A stretch of 64,000 bases of DNA from Rufibacter radiotolerans (GTDB lineage: Bacteria > Bacteroidota > Bacteroidia > Cytophagales > Hymenobacteraceae). Positions 34,724 to 43,010 of the stretch are shown piece after piece. Below the pieces are notes generated by a model. The model saw nothing but the letters and a program-made list of their open reading frames with translations, ran no database searches and was not told the DNA's origin. The DNA lies in assembly GCF_001078055.1 (NCBI RefSeq), contig NZ_CP010777.1:2378408-2442407 (forward strand). The letters run 5' to 3'. Positions within the stretch are counted from its first letter, which is position 1; each line of letters begins with the position of its first letter. The translations under genes and the position numbers were made by a program.

Positions 34724-35247
34724 TACTCTATAGTTTCTCCGTAAACGTATTCCTCAGATTCAGCAATGGCGGCCAATTGCTGCAATTCCTCATCTGAAAT
34801 GGTAGCTAATAACTCCTCCAGCGTCTCTGTTCTTTCAGGCTTGGAGACCTGGGGCTTTGGGTTTGGTAACGCGGCCCTGGCAGGGGCAACAGTTCTGGCC
34901 GGTTTGGTAGCGGTTGCCACTTTGGGCTGGTTGGCAGGAACAGGGGCGGTTACCGTTTCAGGGGTTGCCTGCGTTTCAGGGGCAGCCACAGGAGCGGTTT
35001 TCACCTGGGCCATTTTAGGGGCCGGGTCTTGTTGGCGCAGGAAGAAGACATATCCCGCCAACAGCAGAACCGCCACACTGGCCGCAATGGAAAGCATTTT
35101 CCAGGAGCCTAGGGAAAAGCTCTTAGAAGGAGCCGAACGTCTTTTGGCCTCGGCCAAGGTTTTACTGGTGATCTCCTCAAAAAATCCGGAGGGCACCTGA
35201 TAGGGCATCTGTTTGCCCATTTTCTCTATATCAAATTCTTCTTTCAT
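34723..35247 (-). CDS. Putative single-pass anti-sigma factor
   Basis: 174 residues. A short cytoplasmic N-terminus (YQVPSGFFEEITSKTLAEAKRR, a pattern seen in Bacteroidota anti-sigma-type proteins) is followed by one membrane helix (about 50-69). The Ala/Pro/Thr-rich periplasmic tail ends in LEELLATISDEELQQLAAIAES, a helix. No zinc HxxxCxxC motif is visible. Position between an ECF sigma gene and a Spy-like gene, with 1-nt overlaps at both ends, is the main argument that it restrains that sigma factor. It could instead be a general membrane sensor. Confidence 0.72.
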   Translation of the reverse strand: MKEEFDIEKMGKQMPYQVPSGFFEEITSKTLAEAKRRSAPSKSFSLGSWKMLSIAASVAVLLLAGYVFFLRQQDPAPKMAQVKTAPVAAPETQATPETVTAPVPANQPKVATATKPARTVAPARAALPNPKPQVSKPERTETLEELLATISDEELQQLAAIAESEEYVYGETIE

Positions 35248-35792
35248 TATTCCTGAATCATAAATTCTTTGATCTTACCGCTGGCGTAGTGGTAATTGGT
35301 TTTGAGGGTGGCTACCGAGGAATCCAAGATCTTGCTTATCTCTTCATAGGGCAGCTCATCATAATAACGCAGGTTAAAAACCAGCCGCTGCTTTTCGGGG
35401 AGCCGTAAGATGGCCTCCTGCAGTCGCACCAGAATTTCATCGCTGTCCTGGGGGCAGGAACCATGCAGGGTGTCTATTAATTTCTCACTGATTTCCTCAG
35501 AGGAGACCAGAAACCGTTTCCGTTCCTTAAACAACCGCAGGCACTCATTGGTGGCAATGCGGTACAGCCAGGTATACAGTTTGCTGTCACCGGCAAAACT
35601 GTTCAGGTGTTTGTATACATTGATAAACGTTTCCTGCAGGAGGTCCTGCGCATCTTCATGAGACACCACCAACCGCCTTATATGCCAATAGATCCTGGTC
35701 TGGTACTGGTTCATTAACATGGTAAAGCCTTTGTCTTTGGTGCGCGGCTCATGAAACAAGGACAAAATTTCCTCGTCTGTCGGTTCTGTCAT
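35247..35792 (-). CDS. ECF RNA polymerase sigma factor
   Basis: 181 residues with region 2 (YWHIRRLVVSHEDAQDLLQETFINVYKHL, YTWLYRIATNECLRLFKERK) and region 4 (LRLPEKQRLVFNLRYYDELPYEEISKILDSSVATLKTNYHYA). It leads an operon with an anti-sigma-like and a Spy-like gene, each overlapping by 1 nt. The lipoprotein gene at 36129 is divergent and encodes another helical, Spy-like extracytoplasmic protein, so it may be a target. A promoter match is upstream (35845-35874). Confidence 0.92.
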   Translation of the reverse strand: MTEPTDEEILSLFHEPRTKDKGFTMLMNQYQTRIYWHIRRLVVSHEDAQDLLQETFINVYKHLNSFAGDSKLYTWLYRIATNECLRLFKERKRFLVSSEEISEKLIDTLHGSCPQDSDEILVRLQEAILRLPEKQRLVFNLRYYDELPYEEISKILDSSVATLKTNYHYASGKIKEFMIQE

Positions 35793-35844
35793 TCCATCTG
35801 GGCGGTAAAAATTCCAACCATGCTCTTTAGAGGCATTAAAGGAA

Positions 35845-35874
35845 CAAAGGTTAAACGGGAGGTTAGAAAAACAA
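35845..35874 (-). promoter_or_regulatory. Probable promoter of the ECF sigma operon
   Basis: On the minus strand: TTG (35872-35874), a 19-nt spacer, then AACCTTTG (35845-35852), one base off TAnnTTTG. It lies about 50 nt upstream of the start codon. The rest of the 336-nt gap (35793-36128) holds the divergent lipoprotein promoter and no gene. Confidence 0.5.
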
Positions 35875-36128
35875 TTTTTTTTGAGGTTTAAAGAATCAAT
35901 ACCTCTGTTTTAAACGCCGTCAGCGCAATTCAAAAATATTTTTAGTTATCCCTTTTAACTTTAGCTCGCTTCTCTCCTCTTAGTGATATATTCCGGAAGA
36001 TACTTACCAACAGGCATAGGTGGTATTCCTGGCGGCCATTTTATAGGGGCGGCCTCCTCTTGCCGGAGTTTTACCTAAAGCGCTTTCAAATCCTTATTTT
36101 TTTAACCTTAACCAAAACCACAACGCAC

Positions 36129-36728
36129 ATGAAGAACTTGAGACTCACCTGGGGCATGCTGGCTTTTTCAGTGTTCCTGACGTTTACCGCCTGCCAGAAG
36201 AATGACGTGGATCCGGCCACCGAACTGACCGGCACCGAATTCCAGATGGCGAACCTTACCGAACTGGAAGCCCCCGAGGTAACCAGCCAATCGGAGACAG
36301 ACGAGTTCAGGTGCAAACCCGGAGACAGCACCAGAGTGCACGCCCTGGTGAATATCTTAAAGCAACTTAACCTGGACGAAAACCAGCGGAAAGCAGTAAA
36401 AAACTTCGCCCGCCAGCACCAGCAATGCGTGGCCGAACACATCATCAAAATTCACCAGCTGCACAAAGAGCTGCTTCATAAAGCCAACGTGGCGCGGGAA
36501 GAGCAGCTGAAAGCCTTCAAAGAAGGTAAGATCACCAAGGCACAGCTGGAAGAGAGACTGATGGCCATCCGGGCCAATTTGCGGGAGGAACTAATGAAGC
36601 ATGAGGTGAAACAACTACACATGCGTATTGTGCGCAGATGCAGAATGGAGCTTCTCACCAAGATTGAGTCTATCCTGAACCAGCAGCAATTGCAGAAGTG
36701 GAATACCTGGAAAGCCAGTCTTCTGTAA
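36129..36728 (+). CDS. Helical lipoprotein, Spy/CpxP-like
   Basis: 199 residues. The ATG at 36129 (MKNLRLTWGM) was chosen over one 23 codons upstream because it begins a lipoprotein signal peptide with lipobox FTAC (Cys about 22). The mature part starts with an acidic linker. From about 70 on it is a Lys/Gln/His-rich helical domain with LNLDENQRKAVKNFARQHQQC, KEGKITKAQLEERLMAIR and ILNQQQLQKWNTWK, a pattern like Spy-type LTxxQ repeats. It is divergent from the ECF sigma operon and may belong to its regulon. Function is inferred only. Confidence 0.75.
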   Translation: MKNLRLTWGMLAFSVFLTFTACQKNDVDPATELTGTEFQMANLTELEAPEVTSQSETDEFRCKPGDSTRVHALVNILKQLNLDENQRKAVKNFARQHQQCVAEHIIKIHQLHKELLHKANVAREEQLKAFKEGKITKAQLEERLMAIRANLREELMKHEVKQLHMRIVRRCRMELLTKIESILNQQQLQKWNTWKASLL

Positions 36729-37127
36729 CAGAGGGAATTCTTTCCAGTAACAAGAAAGCGTAGCTGGGGGCTATGCTTTTCTTGTTTTATACCTCTTTCA
36801 TGGCGCAAGTGTCCGCTAGAGTTTGCAGGCATACTGGTTTCTCCTTGGCGTTCTTTTCCCACTAATCCTTTTCCCTCTATTCCTTTTCCCCTCTTTGTCA
36901 TCCTGGAAGGATCTTGGTAGCGAACGGTAATGACAATTAATACACGCTACTACAGTCCGTCCACAATTTCCTTTCAGGATGACAAAAAAGAAATAGTAAC
37001 AGGTGAATAACAATCAGCCATATGCGCAGCCACCAGCAGAGGCTTGCGCCAAATAGAAAACGTTAGATCATAGTAAAACGTCAAAACCAGCGGAAAGCTT
37101 CAAAACCTTTCTCCCCTAAAAACTGCC
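36729..37127. other. Intergenic region with a GTCATCCTG inverted repeat
   Basis: No gene. TTTGTCATCCTGGAAGGAT starts at 36895 and its near-complement TTTCAGGATGACAAA ends at 36986, about 90 bp in all. TTGTCATCCTGAAAGGA-type sequences are frequent intergenic repeats in this family of bacteria (recalled, not searched). Confidence 0.6.
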
Positions 37128-38834
37128 TTAGCTTACCTGGGTGGCAGCCACTTCAGGTTTTACCGGATAGGTAGCTGCCGCCATTTCCTGGTACATGATG
37201 CGGTAGTACTCATCTGCCATGCGTTCAGACCCGAAATAGGCGTTCACCTCCTTCATGCTGTTCTCCATCATTTCCACCCACTTGTCCTGGTCCAGGTAGT
37301 AGGTAGGAATGACCTCATTCTCCAGAATATGCATCATGTTGGTGTAGTCGGTCTGGTCCTGCTCAAGGTCTGGCAAGTTGGTGTCTACAATAGGGAAAAG
37401 GAAACTGTTGTGCCCATGCTTGCCAAACTCAGGGAGCCAGCCGTCCTGCACCGAAAAGTTGATAGCCCCGTTCATGGCGGCCGTCATGCCGCTGGTTCCG
37501 GAGGCTTCGCGCGGCCGGCGCGGGGTATTCAGCCACACATCAGCGCCTTGCTTCAGTTTGGCAGACAGGTCCAGTTCATACCCTGTGAGCACCGCCACGT
37601 TACTTTTGTGCCGGGAAATCTCAATGATCTTATTGAACAGGTTAATGGCGCCGAAGTCAAAGGGGTACGGTTTCCCGGCCCAGATCACCTGCACGGCCTG
37701 GCCTTCGCGGTTAATCAGCTCAAAGAAACGGTGCAGGTCAAACAACAGCAGGTCAGCGCGTTTATAGCCGGCAAAACGGCGGGCCCAGACAATGGTGAGC
37801 ACCTCGGGTTTGAAAAGTTTACCGGTCTGGTCAGCGACCACCTCAAAAAGCGGTTTCTTCATCTGGGCCTTCAGTTCCAGCATCCGCTCCTTGTCTTTGG
37901 CTTCCATGGCCAGCTTCAGGGCGGGGTTCTGCCAGTAGGCCACGTTCTGGGCATTGGTGATGGACTTTATCTCGCAGACGCCGTCATAGCCATACCACAT
38001 GTCACGGGCCACCTCGCCGTGCAGTTTAGAAACGCCGTTGGCCACCTTAGCCATTCTAAGCGCGGTAAGCGTGTAGTTGAGTACCCCGTCATGGCAGCCA
38101 ATCAGTTCACAGGCCTCTTCTACCGGCAGGGTCCCGAAGAAAGACATCTGGTTCAATAGTTTCACCTCCTGCTCCTCATTGCCGGCCTTTTCTGGGGTGT
38201 GGGTAGTAAAGACAAACCGCTTCTTCACTTCCTGCAGGTCACGGTACTTGTCATACAGATGGAACACCAGCGGAAGGGCGTGCGCCTCATTCATATGGAA
38301 AACGGCCGCGCCGCCCAGGGCCTCCACCACCTTGGCGCCCCCTATCCCCAGCACAATGCTCTGGGCAATACGGGCCGGCAACTCAGGGTCATAGAGCCTA
38401 TGGGTAATGGTGCGGCTCAGGTAGTCGTTCTCCGGGATATCGGTGGTCAGGAAGTACATAGGAGCCGTCCCGAAGGTTTCGGCGGGCAGCACCAGGGCCT
38501 TTACCCACACCGGGTTATTATGAATGTTGACCTGCACCGTTATGCCGGTGTCTTCCAGAAAGGTGTAATACTTTTTCTGGAACTGCACCCGCATGGAGGT
38601 ATCATCGTTGCGCACCTGGTCATAGTATCCGTATTTCCAGAGCACCCCAATGCCAATCAGGTTCTGCCTGAGGTCAAAGGCGCTGCGCATATGGGAGCCC
38701 GCCAGGTACCCAAGCCCCCCGGAATAGGTCTTAAGCGCCTGGTGAATAGCATATTCCATGCTGAAATACGCCACACGCTCACTATATTTCTCATTGATGG
38801 TATACGGATGATACCACTTGCTATAATTTCCCAT
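37128..38834 (-). CDS. glgP: Alpha-glucan phosphorylase, short Bacteroidota type
   Basis: 568 residues, GT35 family. The N-terminal part has AYFSMEYAIHQALKTYSGGLGYLAGSH, the catalytic middle FHMNEAHALPLVFH, and the C-terminal part TIVWARRFAGYKRADLLL, NTPRRPREASGTSGMTAAMNG, all typical of the alpha-glucan phosphorylase subfamily that is much shorter than the 800-residue E. coli type. It releases glucose-1-phosphate from glycogen or maltodextrin with pyridoxal phosphate. It stands alone; no other glg gene is in the window. Confidence 0.92.
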   Translation of the reverse strand: MGNYSKWYHPYTINEKYSERVAYFSMEYAIHQALKTYSGGLGYLAGSHMRSAFDLRQNLIGIGVLWKYGYYDQVRNDDTSMRVQFQKKYYTFLEDTGITVQVNIHNNPVWVKALVLPAETFGTAPMYFLTTDIPENDYLSRTITHRLYDPELPARIAQSIVLGIGGAKVVEALGGAAVFHMNEAHALPLVFHLYDKYRDLQEVKKRFVFTTHTPEKAGNEEQEVKLLNQMSFFGTLPVEEACELIGCHDGVLNYTLTALRMAKVANGVSKLHGEVARDMWYGYDGVCEIKSITNAQNVAYWQNPALKLAMEAKDKERMLELKAQMKKPLFEVVADQTGKLFKPEVLTIVWARRFAGYKRADLLLFDLHRFFELINREGQAVQVIWAGKPYPFDFGAINLFNKIIEISRHKSNVAVLTGYELDLSAKLKQGADVWLNTPRRPREASGTSGMTAAMNGAINFSVQDGWLPEFGKHGHNSFLFPIVDTNLPDLEQDQTDYTNMMHILENEVIPTYYLDQDKWVEMMENSMKEVNAYFGSERMADEYYRIMYQEMAAATYPVKPEVAATQVS

Positions 38835-39187
38835 GGTTGTAGATCAGGTTTAGGTGACGGCAGGTTTAACATGTGACCAGCAGCTAGCTTGTCTCCTTGG
38901 CCAGGCATAAAAAGCATTGCTCCAAAAGCAACTGATATTAATGTTAGGAATAATACACTAGAGAAGCAAGTCCAGAATGCGGCCATATTATTTTGCTCCT
39001 TTTCCTACCCTCCTACCGCCCAATCAGTTACCAACAGATTTTCTTTAATTTTGGTACCTTCCGCGGTTATTCGCAGCGTTTTCTTCCAGAACAGAGGCTT
39101 CTTCCAAAACAAAAATCCGTTTCAGGGCCGTTTTCTGAAAAACGGCCCTGAAACGGATTCAACAAAATATTTTTCCTTTAAACGGTA
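38835..39187. other. Intergenic region upstream of glgP
   Basis: 353 nt with no credible gene; an open frame crossing it on the plus strand is not coding-like. It contains the glgP promoter region and, next to the cupin gene, palindrome copy 10. Confidence 0.55.
39115..39158. repeat. GTTTT-arm palindrome, copy 10
   Basis: Perfect 20-bp arms (ATCCGTTTCAGGGCCGTTTT) with a CTGA loop, 29 nt beyond the stop of the cupin gene. Its core is the same as in copy 3 (8447), but the outermost bases differ in matched pairs. Confidence 0.92.
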
Positions 39188-39691
39188 TTACCGGCCAAAG
39201 TCATCCTGCACGCGCACAATGTCCTCTTCGTTAGACGGGTTGGCCGCGTCTGTGTGTTGCCAGATCTCCGCCAGCACGCCCCAGCCGTCCAGGCCCACCA
39301 GGCGGTGGCGCTCAGACTGTTTTAACGTGATGAGCGCACCAGGTTCCAGGCGTTGCAAATCACCTTCCTCATCTGAGGGGCTGGTCACAACGCCTACCTT
39401 GCCCTTCACTACTTTCCAGATTTCAGCGCGGCGGTGATGGTACTGCCACGAAAGCCGTTTCTCCGGGGCCACTACCAGAATCTTGGGGCTCAATTTCCCG
39501 GATATCTTCAGGTCTTCCACCGAGATGCCGTCAAAATAGGTATCGGCAAACTGCTGGGCCTGGCTTTCGTCTATCACAAAAAAGCCACCCCAGGGCCGGG
39601 TTTGGTCCTGGCTGGCTACCTGAAAGCCTTTATTTGTCAATTCTTCTTCTATTTCCTGAAACAGGGCTTTTTTCTGCTGGTTTTCTTGCAT
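39188..39691 (-). CDS. Mannose-6-phosphate isomerase type II-like cupin
   Basis: 167 residues from the ATG at 39689-39691 (MQENQQKKALFQE); an ATG 13 codons upstream gives a less typical start. TRPWGGFFVIDE, VVAPEKRLSWQYHHRRAEIWKVVKGKVGV and LKQSERHRLVGLDGWGVLAEIW match the C-terminal cupin of type II phosphomannose isomerases; histidines in YHHRRAE and the Glu bind metal. It stands alone without the nucleotidyltransferase part. A sugar-phosphate isomerase role is likely but not certain. Confidence 0.82.
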   Translation of the reverse strand: MQENQQKKALFQEIEEELTNKGFQVASQDQTRPWGGFFVIDESQAQQFADTYFDGISVEDLKISGKLSPKILVVAPEKRLSWQYHHRRAEIWKVVKGKVGVVTSPSDEEGDLQRLEPGALITLKQSERHRLVGLDGWGVLAEIWQHTDAANPSNEEDIVRVQDDFGR

Positions 39692-39827
39692 GGGGTATAT
39701 CTGTAACTTCCGGGCCCAATTTAAACCCAACTACTGGATTTCTCAAATTAACCTCTTTCCTCTCCTTTCGCTTAAAAACCTGGGCAAAGTCAAGGGCTTT
39801 CTGAATGCGGTGCATTCACCTACTTCT

Positions 39828-39898
39828 CCTTCTCCCGCAGGGAGAAGGAACCTTGCTTTTCCGTTTTGAGGCCGTTTTCCGGAAAACGGACCTAAAAC
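39828..39898. repeat. Composite repeat: CTCCCGCAGGGAG hairpin plus GTTTT-arm palindrome (copy 11)
   Basis: A 21-bp hairpin (39828-39848), 14 nt, then an 18-bp-arm palindrome (39863-39898). The same two parts with the same 14-nt spacing occur at 48366-48438, so the two palindromes move or persist as one 71-73-bp unit. Confidence 0.8.
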
Positions 39899-40043
39899 CC
39901 AGTTTAACTTCCAAAACTCTCCTCCGCCTATTAAGCGCTGACTCCTACTTTAGGATTGCCCAAACGAGGGTTGAAGGCCGCAAGCGTAGCTCTGAAGGGG
40001 ATGTTTACAAAGGAGAGCACACTTGGCTAGTTAAGCTTGGGCT

Positions 40044-40169
40044 GTTCGGGATTTGCAATCCCGAACTTCTGAAAAGCGGATTTGCAATCCGCCTGCCGGG
40101 AACTGTGGGCCTATACCCACGGGGATTACAAATCCCCTCCTTCCTGCTTCCGGAGTGCAAATCCGGAAG
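40044..40169. repeat. Cluster of four hairpins sharing an ATTTGCAAT-type loop
   Basis: 40044-40066 (10-bp arms), 40076-40092 (7-bp arms), 40121-40137 (7-bp arms) and 40147-40169 (8-bp arms). The stems differ in sequence, but the centre is always close to GATTTGCAAATC. A fifth, unrelated hairpin (GTGGG...CCCAC) lies near 40105-40120. Confidence 0.8.
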
Positions 40170-40337
40170 AGCAGTATGGGCTAGGGAACCACAAAAGAGA
40201 TGCTCTTTTCTACCCATTACTTTGGAAGCCCATCCCACATGCTTCCATTTTTTTATTGCTTTTCAACTATTTTTTAACAAATATTAGAACTTAAATATGT
40301 TTAGATAGTATTAAAAATCAGATTTTAAAAAGCTTCT

Positions 40338-40967
40338 ATGAAAACCCTTTTCTCTCTACTTATCCTTTTTACTTTAGCCTTGGGTCAGGTCTCGGCGCAG
40401 GCCATAGCTTCTCTTTCTAAAAGAGCCATTGAAAGTTTTCATGACGGGGATTACAAGCAAGCCATTCAGGATTATACCAAAGTACTGGAAGTGAACCCCA
40501 AAGACTATTTGGCCTACCAGTTACGGGGCGAGGCAAAATCTAACCTGGGCGAGGACAAAGCGGCAATTCTGGACTTTGATGCGGCCTTACAGTTGAATCC
40601 TGCCCTTGCCTCAGCGTACACCCTGCGCGGAAATTCCAAAGCCTACATTGGCAATGACAAAGGCGCCATAGAAGATTATGACCTGGCCCTGAAATACAAC
40701 CCTAAAGACATTATCCTGTACTTTTACCGGGCCACCTCTAAATTTAATCTAAAGGATTACAAAGGCACCATTGAAGATTATTCAGCTTTCCTGGCCTACA
40801 GTGACCAGTGGTATAGTGTCTCTGAACTCTCAGACGCCCTTATCAATCGCGGGCTGGCCAAGGAAAAGCTCTCAGACCAGGCAGGCGCATGCGACGATTG
40901 GGAAAAGGCCCTGGTACTAGGCGGCTATGATGCCCTTGCTTTCCTGAAGAAAAAGTGCGGCAAGTAA
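40338..40967 (+). CDS. Secreted tetratricopeptide-repeat protein
   Basis: 209 residues with a signal peptide (cleavage near VSAQA, about 22). Four TPR units follow: HDGDYKQAIQDYTKVLEVNP, GEDKAAILDFDAALQLNP, GNDKGAIEDYDLALKYNP, LKDYKGTIEDYSAF. A final partial unit ends with CDDWEKALVLGG. TPR arrays bind partner proteins; here it acts in the periplasm or at the surface. It is a single gene in a repeat-rich neighbourhood, and the partner is unknown. Confidence 0.88.
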   Translation: MKTLFSLLILFTLALGQVSAQAIASLSKRAIESFHDGDYKQAIQDYTKVLEVNPKDYLAYQLRGEAKSNLGEDKAAILDFDAALQLNPALASAYTLRGNSKAYIGNDKGAIEDYDLALKYNPKDIILYFYRATSKFNLKDYKGTIEDYSAFLAYSDQWYSVSELSDALINRGLAKEKLSDQAGACDDWEKALVLGGYDALAFLKKKCGK

Positions 40968-40998
40968 ACTGCCTCAGCAGCCAGTTTTCGTCAATATA

Positions 40999-41050
40999 AA
41001 AATTGCGTTTTGGGCCTGTTTTCCTAAAAACAGGCCCAAAACGCAATTTT
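40999..41050. repeat. GTTTT-arm palindrome, copy 12 (longest)
   Basis: Perfect 24-bp arms (AAAATTGCGTTTTGGGCCTGTTTT is one arm, 40999-41022) with a CCTA loop. It sits between convergent genes, 7 nt from the stop at 41058 and 31 nt from the stop at 40967; it may terminate both. Confidence 0.92.
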
Positions 41051-41057
41051 AGTTTAC

Positions 41058-42182
41058 TCAATCAATCACAAAAGGCTGTGGGCTGAAGCACAGCACAAAG
41101 ACCAGCAGGGCCAGCCAGCCCATGAAAATACGGCCTTTACTGAGCGGGCGCTCATCTGGGCAATGCGGATGGAAAATACCCATGGCCCGCGCCAGCACCA
41201 GGCCAAATACCAGCCACCCGTGGTAACCGGTCACCCCGGGCCACCACAACTGCACCGCTATCTGCGCACTGAACACCCCGGCCGCTATCAATACACTGCG
41301 CCGCACCTCAGGGAACATAGGCTTGAAGACAATGAGCAGGTACAGTGCGTAGCCGCCCCACAGCCACCAATATTCCAGCAAGTCGGTGTCTAAAGGGATT
41401 AACCCCAGGCCTGCGTAGAAAATAAACAGCGTGAAGAGCATGGGTGACAGCCGGTTAAAGCGCTCGTAGCCCATCATACCGTACAGAATGTGCCCCCCGT
41501 CCAGCTGCCCAATGGGTAGGAGGTTAAGGGCGGTGAAGAAGAGCGCCAGAAACCCCGCAAACAGGTAGGGGTAATGGATGATCTCGTAGCGGTTGGGCAA
41601 CAGGGCCGGGTCGGCGACTAATTGCTCAAAGATCCAGAAGAGCAGGTTGCGGCCCAAGGAAAGGTCCCCGTTCCCCTGGTACACAAACTCCGCGTAGCGG
41701 CTGCCCAGCAATTGGTATTCGGGGTGAATCTGGTAAATGTACTCCGGGGGCGGCAAATGGGTGAAGCCGTACCACAGCAGCGGCAACGCCACAGCAAACC
41801 CGGCAAAGGGCCCGGCTATACCTATATCAAAGAACTCCTTGCGGGAGAAGATGCGCTCCTTGATCCTGATAAACGCGCCCATGGTACCTATGCTGGACGT
41901 AAACCCCAGCCACATGGGTATGTAGTACGGCAGCGTGACCCTTACCTTGTAATAGCGGGCCGTGAAATAATGCCCGAACTCATGCACCGTGAGCACCCCC
42001 AGAAAAGCCAGCGAGAAAGGCAGCCCCTGCAGAATCTCTTCCCAGGAAAGCGAGCCTGCCCATGTGAACCCATGCTGGTCAAAGAAGTACGATTTCCCCA
42101 GGCGCCACTCTGCCCCGGCCAGCGTGGTAGTGACCAGCGTGACCAGAAAAAGCAGCGCGTGCAACAAGTGCCTAGGCTTCAT
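41058..42182 (-). CDS. Site-2-protease family (M50) membrane metalloprotease
   Basis: 374 residues, about eight to nine membrane segments. Zinc site: H67-E-F-G-H71 in LTVHEFGHYFTARYY. The second motif, NLLPIGQLDGGH, gives the third ligand Asp. FFDIGIAGPFAGFAVALP is another family block. No PDZ domain is seen. Such proteases cut membrane proteins within the lipid bilayer, often in signalling. It overlaps the HAD phosphatase gene by 11 nt, so they are co-transcribed. The substrate is unknown; two membrane-bound anti-sigma candidates occur in the window but no link is shown. Confidence 0.88.
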   Translation of the reverse strand: MKPRHLLHALLFLVTLVTTTLAGAEWRLGKSYFFDQHGFTWAGSLSWEEILQGLPFSLAFLGVLTVHEFGHYFTARYYKVRVTLPYYIPMWLGFTSSIGTMGAFIRIKERIFSRKEFFDIGIAGPFAGFAVALPLLWYGFTHLPPPEYIYQIHPEYQLLGSRYAEFVYQGNGDLSLGRNLLFWIFEQLVADPALLPNRYEIIHYPYLFAGFLALFFTALNLLPIGQLDGGHILYGMMGYERFNRLSPMLFTLFIFYAGLGLIPLDTDLLEYWWLWGGYALYLLIVFKPMFPEVRRSVLIAAGVFSAQIAVQLWWPGVTGYHGWLVFGLVLARAMGIFHPHCPDERPLSKGRIFMGWLALLVFVLCFSPQPFVID

Positions 42183-42816
42183 TGGCCGGCAGCGCCTCTT
42201 TGAGCGCCTGGTTGATAGTAAGCGGCGGCGCCAGGTGCAGGGTCTGCAAGCCTACCTCCCTGGCCCCCACAATGTGCTGGATGCTGTCATCAATGAACAA
42301 AGTCTCTTCGCGGTTCAGGCCGTTCTCTTCCAGAATATGTTCAAACACGGCACTGTCTGGCTTGCGCTTGCCCACCAAATGGGAATAATAGGCTTTCTCA
42401 AAGAGGCTGTCTAGGCTGGGGATATGGAAACTGGTGGCCACAATCTCATTAAAGGCCAGCATGTGAATGGCATTGGTGTTACTGAGCAAAAACAACCGGT
42501 AGTGCTTGCTCAAAGCCCGCAGCAATTCAATCCGCTCTGCGGGAATATCCAGAAGCATGGCATTCCAGGCCTCGTCAATCTGAGCGTCGGTGGCGGTGAT
42601 GCCGAAGTCTTTCCGGAGCCCTTCGCGGAAGTCCTCTGAGGAGATATCGCCGCGCTCATAGAGGTCAAACAGTTCTGACTGAGCTTTTTGGCTGAAATCA
42701 ACGGACGTGTCTACCGGTGCGAAGGTGCGGAGGGCGTCTGTACTTTTGGCGTAGTCTATGTTGATGATCACGCCGCCTAAATCAAAGATGATATTCTTAA
42801 TGGAAGAAAAATTCAC
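42172..42816 (-). CDS. HAD-superfamily phosphatase
   Basis: 214 residues. Motif I is IIFDLGGVIINID, motif II LFLLSNTNA, motif III KRKPDSAVFEHIL, motif IV LFIDDSIQHI. The helical cap lies between motifs I and II. This is the YihX-like branch of HAD hydrolases, which remove phosphate from small sugars such as glucose-1-phosphate. It is the first gene of a two-gene unit with the M50 protease. Substrate not determinable. Confidence 0.88.
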   Translation of the reverse strand: MNFSSIKNIIFDLGGVIINIDYAKSTDALRTFAPVDTSVDFSQKAQSELFDLYERGDISSEDFREGLRKDFGITATDAQIDEAWNAMLLDIPAERIELLRALSKHYRLFLLSNTNAIHMLAFNEIVATSFHIPSLDSLFEKAYYSHLVGKRKPDSAVFEHILEENGLNREETLFIDDSIQHIVGAREVGLQTLHLAPPLTINQALKEALPANEA

Positions 42817-42890
42817 AGATAGATGGGGTTTTGTTTTGTGTTTTGCGCTGCAAATTTGTAAAATTGCACTCCCAAATCAAAGATTTGGCC

Positions 42891-42964
42891 GGGCCTATAG
42901 CTCATTCGGTTAGAGCAACTGACTCATAATCAGTAGGTGCTTGGTTCGATTCCAAGTGGGCCCA
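42891..42964 (+). tRNA. tRNA with CAT anticodon (Met or lysidine-type Ile2)
   Basis: 74 nt, full cloverleaf: acceptor GGGCCTA/TGGGCCC, D arm GCTCATTCGGTTAGAGC, anticodon arm ACTGA-CTCATAA-TCAGT, T arm with GGTTCGATTCC. Discriminator A; CCA is not encoded. The GGGCCTATAGCTC start resembles the Ile2(CAU) type, read as AUA after lysidine modification, more than initiator Met, but I cannot settle this. A terminator follows. Confidence 0.93.
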
Positions 42965-42975
42965 CGTTGACGCTG

Positions 42976-43010
42976 AAGCACTTATCTCCAAAAGAGGTAA
43001 GTGCTTTTTT
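42976..43010 (+). terminator. Intrinsic terminator after the tRNA
   Basis: AAGCACTTA pairs with TAAGTGCTT; an inner CTC/GAG pair surrounds the loop. A T-run follows (to 43010). It lies 11 nt after the tRNA end. Confidence 0.88.

Larger units (their letters stand above)
39692..40337. other. Repeat-rich intergenic region upstream of the TPR gene
   Basis: 646 nt without a gene. In order: a CCTTCTCCCGCAGGGAGAAGG hairpin directly followed by a GTTTT-arm palindrome (39828-39898), a GGGGATGTTTACAAAGGAGAGC stretch (about 39998-40019), four hairpins with a shared loop (40044-40169), then an AT-rich promoter region for the gene at 40338. Confidence 0.8.

Noticed and set aside
40044..40169. Possible CRISPR array
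   Set aside because: The repeats are hairpins with differing stems, irregular spacing and no spacers; there are no cas genes.
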